This document shows, piece by piece, positions 54,731 to 63,944 of a DNA stretch of 64,000 nucleotides. The translations under genes and the position numbers were made by a program. Numbering within the stretch: the stretch's first letter is position 1; each line of letters starts with the position of its first letter. Under the pieces are notes generated by a model. That model made no database searches, was not told where the DNA came from, and saw only the letters and a program-made list of their open reading frames with translations. This DNA comes from Sphingobacteriales bacterium. GTDB taxonomy: Bacteria > Bacteroidota > Bacteroidia > Chitinophagales > JADIYW01. The stretch covers positions 1 to 64,000 of the forward strand of contig JADJYT010000009.1 of assembly GCA_016719635.1 (NCBI GenBank), given 5' to 3'.

Positions 54731-56613
54731 TGAGGAGCAGTGTACGAAATAGAAACATCAACAACAGCCATCTTTTCAGTGGTTCAGCCTTTTGTGCATT
54801 TCTATTGCTGTTGTTGACAGCCGGTACTGCATTTGCCCAAAAATTTACAGCGATTGCCAACACCAGAGAGGTTCCGCTCAATTATACGTTTGATATTACC
54901 TATTCTGTGGAAAACGGCGATATGCAGAAATTTACGCCGCCACGGTTTGAAGCGTTTGACACCTATGGGCCGGCACAAAGCACCAATGTTTCCATCATCA
55001 ACGGAAAGATGTCGAAGTCGGTATCATACACCTACACGCTGCAACCGAAACGTCAGGGCGAATTCACCATTCCGCCTGCAACCGCCGTCATTAACGGGAG
55101 CGAGATGAAGTCAAATCCGGTGAATATTGTTGTGACGGCACCTTCCAAACAATCACAGCAATCACAGCAGTACCAGGATCCGTTCGATGCTTTCAGGCGT
55201 CAGTCACAACCGCAGCGAAGGCAAAGCAGTGACGAGGATATCCGTAAAGAGGTGGAAAAAAATATTTTTGTCCGTGTCATTCCTTCCAAAACACAACTGT
55301 ATCAGGGAGATCAGGTTAGCCTTTCCTATAAACTGTATTTTCGAATTCAGTATCAAACCCTGCAGGCAACTAAAAACCCAAGTTATAATGGTTTCCTGAG
55401 TGAGGAATTTAAACTGCCGGAACCCGACAGGAACGAACAGCCTCCTATAGAAGTATATGGAGGCAGGAAATATTATGTGCAGGAATTCAAGCGTGTCTCC
55501 CTGTTTCCGACTAAGTCAGGAAAGATAACTATTGACCCCATTGAATTGCAGGGAACCGTTTTGCTGGAAGTGCCTGACCCGTTCTTTGGCGGATTTTTCT
55601 CCACGCTCGAGCCGTATGATTATGAATTTAAAAGCAATGCGATTGACCTGGATATAAAGTCCTTGCCTGAAAAAAACAAACCGGCAGCTTTCAGCGGTGC
55701 CGTCGGTAAGTTTTCATTTGAAGCCGGATACGATAAAAAGAACGTAAAAGTAGGGGATGAGATAAAATTAAAGATTACGTACAACGGTACCGGTAACTTA
55801 AAATTGATTACCGCTCCCAAACTGGCCTTTCCGGAGGAGTTTGAAGCATTTGAACCCAAAACCAAAGATGATTACAGTAATAACGGCAGTGTGGTCACCG
55901 GTTCCAAATCATTTGAATATATTCTGATTCCGCAGGATGGAGGCAAGTTTAAACTGCCGTTGTATGAGTTTGCCTATTTTGATGTGGAGAAAGGTGATTA
56001 TGTCAGGTTCACACTGCCGGAAACGGAAATAGAGGTGGAAGGAAAAGCAAAAATCAGCGAGAATGTAATCAGTTTCTTTAAGCGGGAGAAAGAGGATAGA
56101 CCCAAAAGCATTTACGGTATCAAAACCACCTATGCCGCTTCCTCGGATTTTGCCGGAAGCAACCGTTTCTGGATGCTTACCGTCTCTCCGTTCATGATAT
56201 TGCTGCTTGGATTCATCTTTCGAAAACGGGATTATTCTGAAAGTGAGTTGTTGTCACTGAGAAGAAAAAAAGCCAACAGGATTGCGCTGCGGAAAATGGC
56301 GAAAGCGAAAAAATTACTGGAGCAACACCAGGAAGAGGCATTCTACAATGAGGTAATACGGGCGTTGTGGGAATATTTATCTGACAAGCTGGCGATCCCG
56401 CAAAGTGAACTCTCTAAAGAGAATATTTCGGAAAGACTGAGCTTCAGAAACGTAACAGCTGATAAAATCCAATCCCTGGTAGAAACGCTGGATACCTGCG
56501 AACAGTCCCTGTTCTCTCCGGCCGGACAGCAACATGCGATGCAGCAGACGTATTCAAGATCGGTGGAATTGATAGTAGATATTGAGGAACAGTTAAAAGC
56601 CAAAAACAGTTGA
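54730..56613 (+). CDS. batD: BatD, large periplasmic protein
   Basis: 627 residues from ATG 54730, which overlaps the batC stop. Signal peptide ending in Ala-Phe-Ala-Gln, tandem beta-sandwich domains (REVPLNYTFDITYSVENG, GDEIKLKITYNGTGNLK), a membrane helix (about 478-496: FWMLTVSPFMILLLGFIF) and a cytosolic helical tail (AFYNEVIRALWEYLSDKL). This is the BatD/oxygen-tolerance family architecture. It probably bridges periplasm and cytosol in the Bat complex. Confidence 0.92.
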   Translation: MRSSVRNRNINNSHLFSGSAFCAFLLLLLTAGTAFAQKFTAIANTREVPLNYTFDITYSVENGDMQKFTPPRFEAFDTYGPAQSTNVSIINGKMSKSVSYTYTLQPKRQGEFTIPPATAVINGSEMKSNPVNIVVTAPSKQSQQSQQYQDPFDAFRRQSQPQRRQSSDEDIRKEVEKNIFVRVIPSKTQLYQGDQVSLSYKLYFRIQYQTLQATKNPSYNGFLSEEFKLPEPDRNEQPPIEVYGGRKYYVQEFKRVSLFPTKSGKITIDPIELQGTVLLEVPDPFFGGFFSTLEPYDYEFKSNAIDLDIKSLPEKNKPAAFSGAVGKFSFEAGYDKKNVKVGDEIKLKITYNGTGNLKLITAPKLAFPEEFEAFEPKTKDDYSNNGSVVTGSKSFEYILIPQDGGKFKLPLYEFAYFDVEKGDYVRFTLPETEIEVEGKAKISENVISFFKREKEDRPKSIYGIKTTYAASSDFAGSNRFWMLTVSPFMILLLGFIFRKRDYSESELLSLRRKKANRIALRKMAKAKKLLEQHQEEAFYNEVIRALWEYLSDKLAIPQSELSKENISERLSFRNVTADKIQSLVETLDTCEQSLFSPAGQQHAMQQTYSRSVELIVDIEEQLKAKNS

Positions 56614-56618
56614 GAGTG

Positions 56619-57377
56619 ATGTGTGTAAATAAGATTGTCTGTTTGACCTGGATGAGCATCCTGTTACTGTTTCCGGCTGCGCTGAAGGCAGCTGACGCAA
56701 AGAGTTTATTCAGCTCCGCGAATAAATACTATCAGAACAAACAGTATGAGGAGGCGGAAAAGATGTATCTGCTGATTTTACAGCAGGATAAGAAGAATGT
56801 GCATGTCTTATATAACCTGGGGAATACGTATTACGACCTGAAAAGATATCCGGAGGCTGTATTGTATTATGAGCGTGCCAGAAAATGGATGCCGGACGAC
56901 AAATCGGTTAATCAGAATATACAGCTGACCAACAACAAGCTCTTTTCCAAAATGGAATTCAGTAAGGAGTTTTTTGTAACGAAATGGGTGAAAGGCAGCG
57001 TGTATGAAAAATCAGCATCCACGTGGAGTGTTTGGATGCTGATAATGTTATGGGCTGGGGTGTTGTTGGTATGCTTGTATTTTTACACCACCCAGAGAAG
57101 ATACCTGCAATCGGGTATTTTTGCCTTATGTATGACATTATTGCTAGCTTTCTTTACCAGGCTTGCCTATAACAGAGAGCAGCAGAAGGAATTCGCCATC
57201 GTGATGCAGGAAAATGCATTTATGAAAAAGGCACCCGTAGAAAGTATGAATGCCGCAGACTCCATTCCGCCGGGGATTAAAGTGCAGATTGTTGATACGG
57301 ATAAAAACTGGTTCAAGATTAGACAATCTAACGGCAAAGAAGGCTGGATAGACAGCAGGAGTGTCGAACTGATTTAA
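56619..57377 (+). CDS. batE: BatE, TPR and SH3-domain protein
   Basis: 252 residues from ATG 56619 (the TTG at 56610 inside the batD end is less likely). Signal peptide, two TPR units (ANKYYQNKQYEEAEKMYLLIL, NLGNTYYDLKRYPEAVLYY), two membrane helices (about 139-157 and 165-183) and a C-terminal bacterial SH3 domain (NWFKIRQSNGKEGWIDSRSVELI in outline). Last gene of the operon. Confidence 0.9.
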   Translation: MCVNKIVCLTWMSILLLFPAALKAADAKSLFSSANKYYQNKQYEEAEKMYLLILQQDKKNVHVLYNLGNTYYDLKRYPEAVLYYERARKWMPDDKSVNQNIQLTNNKLFSKMEFSKEFFVTKWVKGSVYEKSASTWSVWMLIMLWAGVLLVCLYFYTTQRRYLQSGIFALCMTLLLAFFTRLAYNREQQKEFAIVMQENAFMKKAPVESMNAADSIPPGIKVQIVDTDKNWFKIRQSNGKEGWIDSRSVELI

Positions 57378-58051
57378 AACGTGATTCCCAGCGTAATGGG
57401 AACGTAGTGTTTAATGCTGATTTCGGGCGTATTCGAAAATACCTGAACATTGCTGCCCGTTCCATCGGTCACATCTATTCTTCGCTGCAGATGCTGTAAC
57501 CGGTAGCCTACCCCGAAATGGATCGCGATTCTCTTTGCCGGCGGTACATATCTGCCGCCAATCATAAACTCGCCGAAAGCACCGGCATACGTGCCGCGGT
57601 TCAATGCGGAATTTATATACGAATCAATATAAACCGCGCCGCCCGCTCTTTCCGAAAAGTACATATTAAAGTTGCCTTCGAGTATGTACTCCCGAAATTC
57701 AGCAAAGAACGGGAAAGTGAAAAAATAGGAACGGACACCGGTAGGGCTGTTAGGCCGGAAGTCCAATCCCAGTCCCGCACCGATGAATAATTTAGGATTA
57801 ATCAGTGCACCGTGCACCGTACGAAACATAACACTCGGTTTTTCCGTTCCCAGGTTGGTCTTTACCGTACCTGAAGGAAGCTTTAAAAGTTTGGTTCCTG
57901 CCACGCTGATAGCCACACCCACTTCATTGACGGACGAGTAGCGTGTGGTACGGATATCTTTGATGGAATCAAGATCTAATACAATATCCTCCTGTGCATG
58001 TAGTGTTGAAAAGAAGATCAAACAAACGGCCGCTAATAACATCCTTCTCAT
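57374..58051 (-). CDS. Exported outer-membrane barrel-like protein
   Basis: 225 residues. Signal peptide MRRMLLAAVCLIFFSTLHAQ; the mature part has strands KLFIGAGLGLDFRP, FPFFAEFREYI, GAVYIDSYINSAL and a terminal aromatic Phe (ITLGITF), consistent with an 8- to 10-stranded barrel. No family. Tail to tail with batE by 4 bp. Confidence 0.7.
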   Translation of the reverse strand: MRRMLLAAVCLIFFSTLHAQEDIVLDLDSIKDIRTTRYSSVNEVGVAISVAGTKLLKLPSGTVKTNLGTEKPSVMFRTVHGALINPKLFIGAGLGLDFRPNSPTGVRSYFFTFPFFAEFREYILEGNFNMYFSERAGGAVYIDSYINSALNRGTYAGAFGEFMIGGRYVPPAKRIAIHFGVGYRLQHLQRRIDVTDGTGSNVQVFSNTPEISIKHYVPITLGITF

Positions 58052-58167
58052 AGAATTATTTTATAATGCCTGAAATTTACTAAATAAATGGCTGGTATTT
58101 ATCTTTAATGTCATGCGGTAATACGTTTTTTGAATAAATAACATCAATAAAATACCTATTTTTATTC

Positions 58168-59640
58168 ATGCGAAAATGCTTCATAGCATTCCTGATTTTC
58201 CAGCTGACAACGCTTTTGTCTGCAGCCCAGTCCTTTGACTACAGTGCGGATTGCAAGAAAGGATATCAGGCCATTTTTAAGTTAAAGCTGAAAGAGGGGC
58301 AGGACTGGCTTGAAAAGGAAAAGGCGACGAATCCCAAAAACCTGCTGCCATACTTCCTGGAAAATTACATCGACTTTCTAAAGCTATATGTCAATGACAA
58401 TGAGAAATTGTTTCAGTCAATCGAACCGAGGATAAAAATGCGCCTGGATAAGCTCCGGGACGGAAATCAGCAGTCACCGTATTATTTATACACCCAGGCG
58501 GATATCCATCTCCAGTGGGCATTTTGCAAAATCAAGTTCGGCGAATATGTGAGTGCGGTGTTTGAGGTGAAGAAGGCTTATTCCATGCTGCAGGCCAATC
58601 AGAAGAAATTCCCCGATTTCAGGCCCAACGTAAAAAGCCTGGGCCTGCTGCATACCCTTTTTGGGGCGGTACCGGATAAATATAAATTCGGAGCCAGGCT
58701 GTTGGGGCTGAAAGGTTCCATCGGGCAGGGGTTGAAGGAGTTAAACAGCGTGCTGGAAGACGACCATTTTCAGTTCAAGGAAGAGACCATCATCATGTAC
58801 ACCTTGCTGATGCTGCACCTCCAAAAAGACGAAGCAGGCGCCTGGAGCATGATAGACCGTGCAGACATTCCACTGGGCGACAATCTGCTGAACCATTTCG
58901 TAGCCGCTACAGTAGCCTCTCATACCGGCAAGAATGACAAGGTGATTTCCATTCTCTCCGCAAAACCAACTTCCGCGGATTATTATCCGTTTCCGTTTCT
59001 GGATTTTCTGCTGGGAGATGCAAAGCTTAACAGACTGGATGTCGATGCCGATGATTACATTAAGAAATTCATTGCACACAACAAAGGACGTTCCTATCAA
59101 AAGGAGGCATACCGCAAACTGGCATGGTATTACCTGATGCAGGATAATTCCGTACTTTATAAGAAATATATGCAGCAGCTGCTGACAGTGCCCTATACCC
59201 CTACCGACGAAGACAAGTCAGCTCAAAAGGAAGCGCAGCGCGGCATAGTCCCCAGCCGGGTTTTGCTGAAGGCAAGGGTGTTGTGCGACGGCGCCTATTT
59301 TGACAAGGCTCTGGAAACAATGGCAGCCATAAAGCCGGAAAAACTGAACCGCTCCCGCGATCTGATAGAATATCATTACCGCACCGCCAGAATCTATCAC
59401 GAAATGGGCAACCTGAATGAGGCTGTCAGATATTACGGCATGACCATTCAGAAAGGCGAAGCCTTTACCTATTATTTTGCGGCTAATGCCAGCCTTAAAT
59501 TGGCATCCATCTATGAGCAGCAGCAAAAAAAAACGGACGCGCTGAAGTATTACCAGAAAGCGATTGACCTGGAAAAAGATGAATACCACAACAGCATCGA
59601 AGCGGAAGCCAAAGCCGGATTAAACCGCCTGGAAAAGTAA
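58168..59640 (+). CDS. Exported TPR-repeat protein
   Basis: 490 residues. Signal peptide (1-20), then a helical body; the last 120 residues contain clear TPR units (YHYRTARIYHEMGNLNEAVRYYG, ASLKLASIYEQQQKKTDALKYYQKAIDL, split). FRPNVKSLGLLHTLFGAVPDKYKF is a distinctive middle segment. Probably a periplasmic scaffold; no enzymatic motif. Role unknown. Confidence 0.78.
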   Translation: MRKCFIAFLIFQLTTLLSAAQSFDYSADCKKGYQAIFKLKLKEGQDWLEKEKATNPKNLLPYFLENYIDFLKLYVNDNEKLFQSIEPRIKMRLDKLRDGNQQSPYYLYTQADIHLQWAFCKIKFGEYVSAVFEVKKAYSMLQANQKKFPDFRPNVKSLGLLHTLFGAVPDKYKFGARLLGLKGSIGQGLKELNSVLEDDHFQFKEETIIMYTLLMLHLQKDEAGAWSMIDRADIPLGDNLLNHFVAATVASHTGKNDKVISILSAKPTSADYYPFPFLDFLLGDAKLNRLDVDADDYIKKFIAHNKGRSYQKEAYRKLAWYYLMQDNSVLYKKYMQQLLTVPYTPTDEDKSAQKEAQRGIVPSRVLLKARVLCDGAYFDKALETMAAIKPEKLNRSRDLIEYHYRTARIYHEMGNLNEAVRYYGMTIQKGEAFTYYFAANASLKLASIYEQQQKKTDALKYYQKAIDLEKDEYHNSIEAEAKAGLNRLEK

Positions 59641-59663
59641 CGGTTCGTTACCCACCCCTTTGT

Positions 59664-59679
59664 CCCCTCCCGGGAGGGG
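59664..59679. repeat. Perfect 16-bp palindrome in an intergenic gap
   Basis: CCCCTCCCGGGAGGGG. The 59641-59905 gap otherwise shows no gene or clear regulatory element. The G/C-rich palindrome contrasts with the AT-rich surroundings, has no T run and resembles common intergenic repeats of Bacteroidota. Confidence 0.5.
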
Positions 59680-59905
59680 AGTTGCAGGAAGCAGTTAATG
59701 CACATTAAATGGAATAAGCCAATAGCGGCCTACTCGTAGTACTCCCGGATGATAATCGTACCGGGTGGATTTCCGGAGAATTGATACTGGCATTTGTTTT
59801 GATGATAGCTGTCTGCGGGTTTTATTTTCACATGAATACATGAACGCCTGTTATGATTTTTATAACTTTATTGCTATTTTTAATAACACTAAAAAACGGA
59901 GTAAT

Positions 59906-60472
59906 ATGAAAAAGATTCTTTTTGTCCTGACCATGATTTTCCTCTTCGCACCGGAAAGCCATGCTCAACTGACCATAAACAATGTAACCCTGCCGGCCAA
60001 ACTGAAAACGGCTACCGGCGAATTAACCCTCAACGGCGGCGGTGTCCGTAAGAAAGCATTTTTCAAGGTGTATGTGATGGGACTTTTCCTGACAGAAAAA
60101 AGCAAAGATGCTGCAGCCATCCTGAAAAGCAATAATGAGATGGCGGCGCGTTTGCAGATCACTTCCGGTGTCGTCAGCAGCAGCAATATGTCCTCCGCCA
60201 TTAAGGAAGGATTTGAGAAATCCCTGAAAGGGAAAGTGGCACCGCTGCAAGGCAAGATTGATGATTTCATCGGCATCTTTTCCAAAGAGGAAATCAAGGA
60301 AGGTGATGTCTTCATTCTGGATTATGTTCCCGGAGTGGGCGTTAAGTCTTTTAAGAACGGCAAACTTTTATCTACCATTGAAGGGGAGGATTTCAGGAAA
60401 GCGCTCTTCGGCATCTGGCTGGGCGATGATCCGGTAGATGCAGGCCTGAAGACAGGGATACTGGGTAACTAA
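59906..60472 (+). CDS. Exported chalcone isomerase-like protein
   Basis: 188 residues from ATG 59906; a frame open from 59765 lacks a signal peptide at its start, whereas MKKILFVLTMIFLFAPESHAQ is one. Family phrases: LTLNGGGVRKKAFFKVYVMGLFL (in two parts), FEKSLKGKVAPLQGKIDDFIGIF and FRKALFGIWLGDDPVDAGLK. The fold is that of chalcone isomerase but bacterial members lack the plant activity; a lipid- or fatty-acid-binding role is suspected. Confidence 0.9.
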   Translation: MKKILFVLTMIFLFAPESHAQLTINNVTLPAKLKTATGELTLNGGGVRKKAFFKVYVMGLFLTEKSKDAAAILKSNNEMAARLQITSGVVSSSNMSSAIKEGFEKSLKGKVAPLQGKIDDFIGIFSKEEIKEGDVFILDYVPGVGVKSFKNGKLLSTIEGEDFRKALFGIWLGDDPVDAGLKTGILGN

Positions 60473-60510
60473 TCAACCTGTTTAGCCGGCTAATGCACTT
60501 CTTAGCGGTT

Positions 60511-60671
60511 GTTACTTTTTCATGGGAAAAAGTAACCAAAAACCATTTTTATTGTACAGAGGAAATTTTCTTTTTCTTTGTTGAAAAAAGAAACCGCTGA
60601 TAAAATAAACGCTAATGCTGAATAGCTATGCTTCGTTTATTTTACAGCTATTTCTTCGTACAATAAAAACC
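60511..60671. repeat. Structured intergenic repeat, copy 2
   Basis: Stem 1: GTTACTTTTT (60511-60520) with AAAAAGTAAC (60527-60536). Outer stem: TTTTTATTGTAC (60546-60557) with GTACAATAAAAA (60658-60669). Inner stem 2: TTTCTTTTTC (60567-60576) with GAAAAAAGAAA (60583-60593), followed by ACCG as in copy 1. Inner stem 3: TAAAATAAACG (60601-60611) with CGTTTATTTTA (60634-60644). Bases shared with copy 1 lie mainly in loops and junctions. The rest of the 60473-60769 gap holds nothing clear. Confidence 0.82.
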
Positions 60672-60769
60672 TAACCCTTTTGCGGTTCTTGGAATGCATT
60701 GTTGCGCAGTTTTTTTGTTTTTTCCTGTCTGCCGACTGCAGGTTGTATCAGGTCAAAACGAAACAGCCA

Positions 60770-63088
60770 TCACTCCAGAATCTGCAGTTTTGCGAACTTC
60801 AGCATGATTTTCTTGTTGCCGACCCCTTCAAAAAAGATGGTAGCAATCTTGTTTTCACCGCTGCCTTCCACGCTCAGCACCTTTCCCTGATTGAATTTCT
60901 CGTGCAGCACTTTCATGCCGGCCTGCAGCTGCTGCAGATCCGTGGTGATGGAGGCGGTATGTCCTGCCGCCGCCTTGATTTTGGTGAGATGCTTCGGTGG
61001 TTCGTATTTCGGAACGACAGGTTCTTCTTTCTTCTGGTATTGCTTGCTCAGATACCATTTGCTGTTGCTGTCATTGTCGAACAGCGGCTTCTGCTCCGCT
61101 TTGGGTTTCTCTTTCTGTCCGAAGAAGATTTTATTGCTGTCGGCAATCTCCTCGATGAAACGGCTGGGGTCACAATAGTTCAGCTGCCCGAATTTATAAC
61201 GCGTCAGCGCATACGACAAGGTCAGGAAGCGTTTGGAACGCGTGACTGCCACATAAAAGAGCCTGCGTTCTTCCTCCAGGTCTTCGCGCGTATTCATAGC
61301 CATGATAGAGGGGAAAAGATTTTCCTCGAGGCCCACGATGAACACGCTTGTAAATTCCAGTCCCTTTGCTGCGTGTATGGTCATCAGCTTTACCCTGTCC
61401 TTGTTTTCGTCCTTATCATCGTCCATATCCGTCAGCAATGAAATCTGCTGCAGGTAAGCCGCCAGGTCATTCTCCGGCCGCACTTCGTCCTCTTCGTATT
61501 CCGGCTTTTCCGCTACCGTATATTCCTTGATGCCGTTGAGCAATTCCTGGATGTTTTCATAGCGCGAAATACCTTCGGCGGTTTTGTCCTTGAACAGTTC
61601 CTGCACGATGCCGGTTTGTCTGCCGATATACTCGGCGATTTCGTACGCATTTTTAGTCGGCAGCATGGCACGGAAACTCTTGATCATGATGCTGAAATCG
61701 CGGATGGCCTGCTTCGCACGTCCCTGCATATCCTGTATGATTTCCGGCTTTTCCGCCACATGCCACAAAGGCAGATCGTATTCATTGGCGGTCACAATCA
61801 GTCGGTCGATGCTCGTGTTGCCGATGCCGCGCACCGGATAGTTGATGATGCGTTTCAGCGCTTCCTCATCATTCGGATTGACCGTCACACGAAGGTAGGC
61901 GATGAAATCCTTCACTTCCTTTCGCTGGTAGAACGACAGCCCGCCGTAGATTTTATACGGTATGTTCAGGCGGCGCAGCGCTTCCTCAAAGGAGCGCGAC
62001 TGCGCATTGGTTCTGTACAGGATGGCAAACTCGGCATGCAGGAGGTGCTGGCGCATCTTCTGGTCAAAAATGGAATCCGCCACGATGCGGGCTTCATCCG
62101 TATCGCTGGCGGTTTTATAGACCTTTATCTTTTCGCCGCCTTTCTGCTCGGTCCAGATTTTTTTGGGCAGCTGTGCCTTGTTGTGTTTGATGATATCGTT
62201 GGCCGCCTGCACGATATGTTCGGTGGAGCGGTAGTTCTGTTCGAGCTTGAACACTTTCAGGTCCGGATAGTCACGCTCGAAGTTCAGGATATTTTCGATG
62301 GTGGCGCCGCGGAAGGCATAGATGCTCTGGGCGTCGTCGCCCACGACACAGACATTTTCATGCTGCGCGGCAAACAGCTTCACGATTTCATACTGTGCGT
62401 TGTTGGTGTCCTGAAACTCGTCGATGAGCACGTGCGTGAACCGTTTCTGGTATTTGTACAACACATCCGGAAACCGGGTGAGCAGCTCATACGTTTTCAG
62501 GAGCAGGTCGTCGAAGTCCATGGCGCCCGCCTTGAAGCAGCGGTCCTGGTATTTGGCGAACAGCTCCGCAATTTTCGGGCGGCCGCTGCTTTCGTCATCC
62601 GAGACGAGGTCGGTGTTCTCCGCATATTTTTTGGCGTCAATCAGGGCGTTTTTCGCGCCGGAAATCCGGTAGTAAACGGTGGCGGGTTTATACAGCTTAT
62701 CGTTCAGCCCTTCTTCGCGGATGATCGATTTCAGCAAACTTTTGGCATCGTCCGGATCGTAGATGGTGAAGTTGTTGGGATAGCCCAGGCGGTGCGCTTC
62801 CGCCCGCAGGATGCGGGCGAACACCGAGTGGAAGGTGCCCATGTAGAGGTTCTTCGCTTCGCTGCCCACGATATGGGAGATGCGCTCGCGCATTTCGGCG
62901 GCGGCCTTGTTGGTGAAGGTGAGCGCCATGATGCGGAACGGGTCCACGTCGTTCTTGATGAGGTAGGCGATGCGGAAGGTCAGCACGCGCGTTTTTCCGG
63001 AGCCGGGGCCCGCAATGATCATCACCGGACCGTGTATGGTGGTGACGGCATTGAACTGGGATTCGTTTAATTCGGCTAACTCGCGCAT
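60770..63088 (-). CDS. pcrA: UvrD/PcrA-type DNA helicase
   Basis: 772 residues from ATG 63088. SF1A motifs: Q motif LNESQFNAV, Walker A AGPGSGKTR (about 28-36), motif Ia TFTNKAAAEM, motif II DEFQDTN, motif III DDAQSIYAFRGA, motif IV QNYRS, motif V TIHAAKGLEF and motif VI FYVAVTRSK. A 3'-5' helicase used in repair and for clearing replication conflicts. A -7 box lies 6 nt before the ATG. Its first codons and promoter are duplicated at 63857-63944. Confidence 0.95.
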   Translation of the reverse strand: MRELAELNESQFNAVTTIHGPVMIIAGPGSGKTRVLTFRIAYLIKNDVDPFRIMALTFTNKAAAEMRERISHIVGSEAKNLYMGTFHSVFARILRAEAHRLGYPNNFTIYDPDDAKSLLKSIIREEGLNDKLYKPATVYYRISGAKNALIDAKKYAENTDLVSDDESSGRPKIAELFAKYQDRCFKAGAMDFDDLLLKTYELLTRFPDVLYKYQKRFTHVLIDEFQDTNNAQYEIVKLFAAQHENVCVVGDDAQSIYAFRGATIENILNFERDYPDLKVFKLEQNYRSTEHIVQAANDIIKHNKAQLPKKIWTEQKGGEKIKVYKTASDTDEARIVADSIFDQKMRQHLLHAEFAILYRTNAQSRSFEEALRRLNIPYKIYGGLSFYQRKEVKDFIAYLRVTVNPNDEEALKRIINYPVRGIGNTSIDRLIVTANEYDLPLWHVAEKPEIIQDMQGRAKQAIRDFSIMIKSFRAMLPTKNAYEIAEYIGRQTGIVQELFKDKTAEGISRYENIQELLNGIKEYTVAEKPEYEEDEVRPENDLAAYLQQISLLTDMDDDKDENKDRVKLMTIHAAKGLEFTSVFIVGLEENLFPSIMAMNTREDLEEERRLFYVAVTRSKRFLTLSYALTRYKFGQLNYCDPSRFIEEIADSNKIFFGQKEKPKAEQKPLFDNDSNSKWYLSKQYQKKEEPVVPKYEPPKHLTKIKAAAGHTASITTDLQQLQAGMKVLHEKFNQGKVLSVEGSGENKIATIFFEGVGNKKIMLKFAKLQILE

Positions 63089-63147
63089 GGAGCACAAAGA
63101 TAACTTTTAGGGAAGGTTTTTTCGGGGGAAGTTATCGACAAAATGAG
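63059..63147. repeat. Direct repeat, copy 1 (covers the pcrA start and promoter)
   Basis: 89 bp matching 63857-63944. The last 52 bp (63096-63147) are identical; the start-codon side differs at a few positions. It ends one base before the toxin stop codon, so the toxin-antitoxin cassette is exactly framed by the two copies. Confidence 0.9.
63095..63102 (-). promoter_or_regulatory. -7 promoter box of pcrA
   Basis: TATCTTTG on the minus strand, 6 nt before ATG 63088, implying an almost leaderless mRNA. In the duplicated copy the box reads TATCTTTC. Confidence 0.55.
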
Positions 63148-63148
63148 C

Positions 63149-63538
63149 TTATGGAATAATTTTCAGCGTGTCTATTCTTTCAAAATGCTTTTTATTAAGT
63201 GTCGCAATAGGAAGTTTATTACTTACCGCAGTTGCTGCAATAAAAAGGTCAGCCATGTCAATTTGCTTTCTCTTTCGCTTAAGTGCGTTATTGAGTTCAA
63301 CAGCAACTTTTACCACATCTTTGTCAAAAGCCAGCACTTCTATTTTTTCCAGTAATTCGTTCCAGAACGTAAGTTGGTCTTTATTGGTACCTGAATAGAT
63401 TTCAAACTCCGTGATGGCAGAAATTTTAAAGGAGTAACCTTTTTTCACCAGTCCGAGCAATACAGAATTTGATTTATCCGTTTTGCGAAAAAAATCAATA
63501 AGAATGGAAGTGTCTGCCAGTATTATCTTGTTCGCCAT
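63149..63538 (-). CDS. PIN-domain toxin (VapC-like)
   Basis: 129 residues, PIN-domain size. The acidic metal ligands are present: Asp9 (LADTSILIDFF), Glu44 (TEFEIYSG), Asp94 and Asp97 (DMADLFIAATA). Such toxins are ribonucleases cutting tRNA or rRNA. The start lies 16 bp inside the antitoxin gene, typical of coupled toxin-antitoxin pairs. The cassette is inserted beside pcrA and bounded by direct repeats. Confidence 0.9.
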   Translation of the reverse strand: MANKIILADTSILIDFFRKTDKSNSVLLGLVKKGYSFKISAITEFEIYSGTNKDQLTFWNELLEKIEVLAFDKDVVKVAVELNNALKRKRKQIDMADLFIAATAVSNKLPIATLNKKHFERIDTLKIIP

Positions 63539-63744
63539 TGGTTAATAGCTTTTCTTGTGGCTGCGATAATATCCAGTTGTTTTTGATTGAACGTTGGCGC
63601 CTGCAATAAAAAGAGTTCTAATTCTTTTGCTTTAATTTTTTTCTTTTGCTCCACTTCTTTTTTCAGTTTTGTCCATTGGGCAGCTGGCAGTGTTTTGGCT
63701 AATTCCACCAATTCGTCAAATGCTATGACTGTTTTGAGTTGCAT
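63523..63744 (-). CDS. Antitoxin partner of the PIN toxin
   Basis: 73 residues from ATG 63744 (an upstream ATG at 63750 overlaps the promoter box). N-terminal TVIAFDELVELAKTLPAAQW is helical and followed by a Lys/Glu-rich stretch and a C-terminal tail (APTFNQKQLDIIAATRKAINQWR) that would wrap the toxin. The arrangement (antitoxin first, 16-bp overlap) is that of type II modules. The DNA-binding fold is not recognised. Confidence 0.8.
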   Translation of the reverse strand: MQLKTVIAFDELVELAKTLPAAQWTKLKKEVEQKKKIKAKELELFLLQAPTFNQKQLDIIAATRKAINQWRTR

Positions 63745-63747
63745 ATT

Positions 63748-63755
63748 CAAATTTA
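63748..63755 (-). promoter_or_regulatory. -7 promoter box of the toxin-antitoxin operon
   Basis: TAAATTTG on the minus strand ends 3 nt before ATG 63744, which implies a leaderless transcript starting at or near the A of the ATG. Confidence 0.5.
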
Positions 63756-63856
63756 GTGATTTTTGAATTAAAAAGAAGTATAAAATCCCCGGTTAAATTG
63801 CTGATTCGCAATTCGCGAATTTCGAATTTGTACTTTTTTGCCACTGTTCACATGCA

Positions 63857-63944
63857 GGATTCGTTAAATTCGGCTAACTCGCGCATGGGTAGAAAGATAA
63901 CTTTTAGGGAAGGTTTTTTCGGGGGAAGTTATCGACAAAATGAG
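63857..63944. repeat. Direct repeat, copy 2 (remnant of the pcrA start region)
   Basis: 88 bp repeating 63059-63147. On the minus strand it codes MRELAEFNES and then leaves the pcrA sequence, so it is a truncated 5' fragment. The remaining bases to 64000 show no feature. A short frame at 63756-63974 is a by-product and not a gene. Confidence 0.9.

Noticed and set aside
61616..63070. 484-codon frame on the plus strand opposite pcrA
   Set aside because: It is antisense to a clear helicase gene in a GC-rich stretch that lacks stops; the translation has no domain logic.
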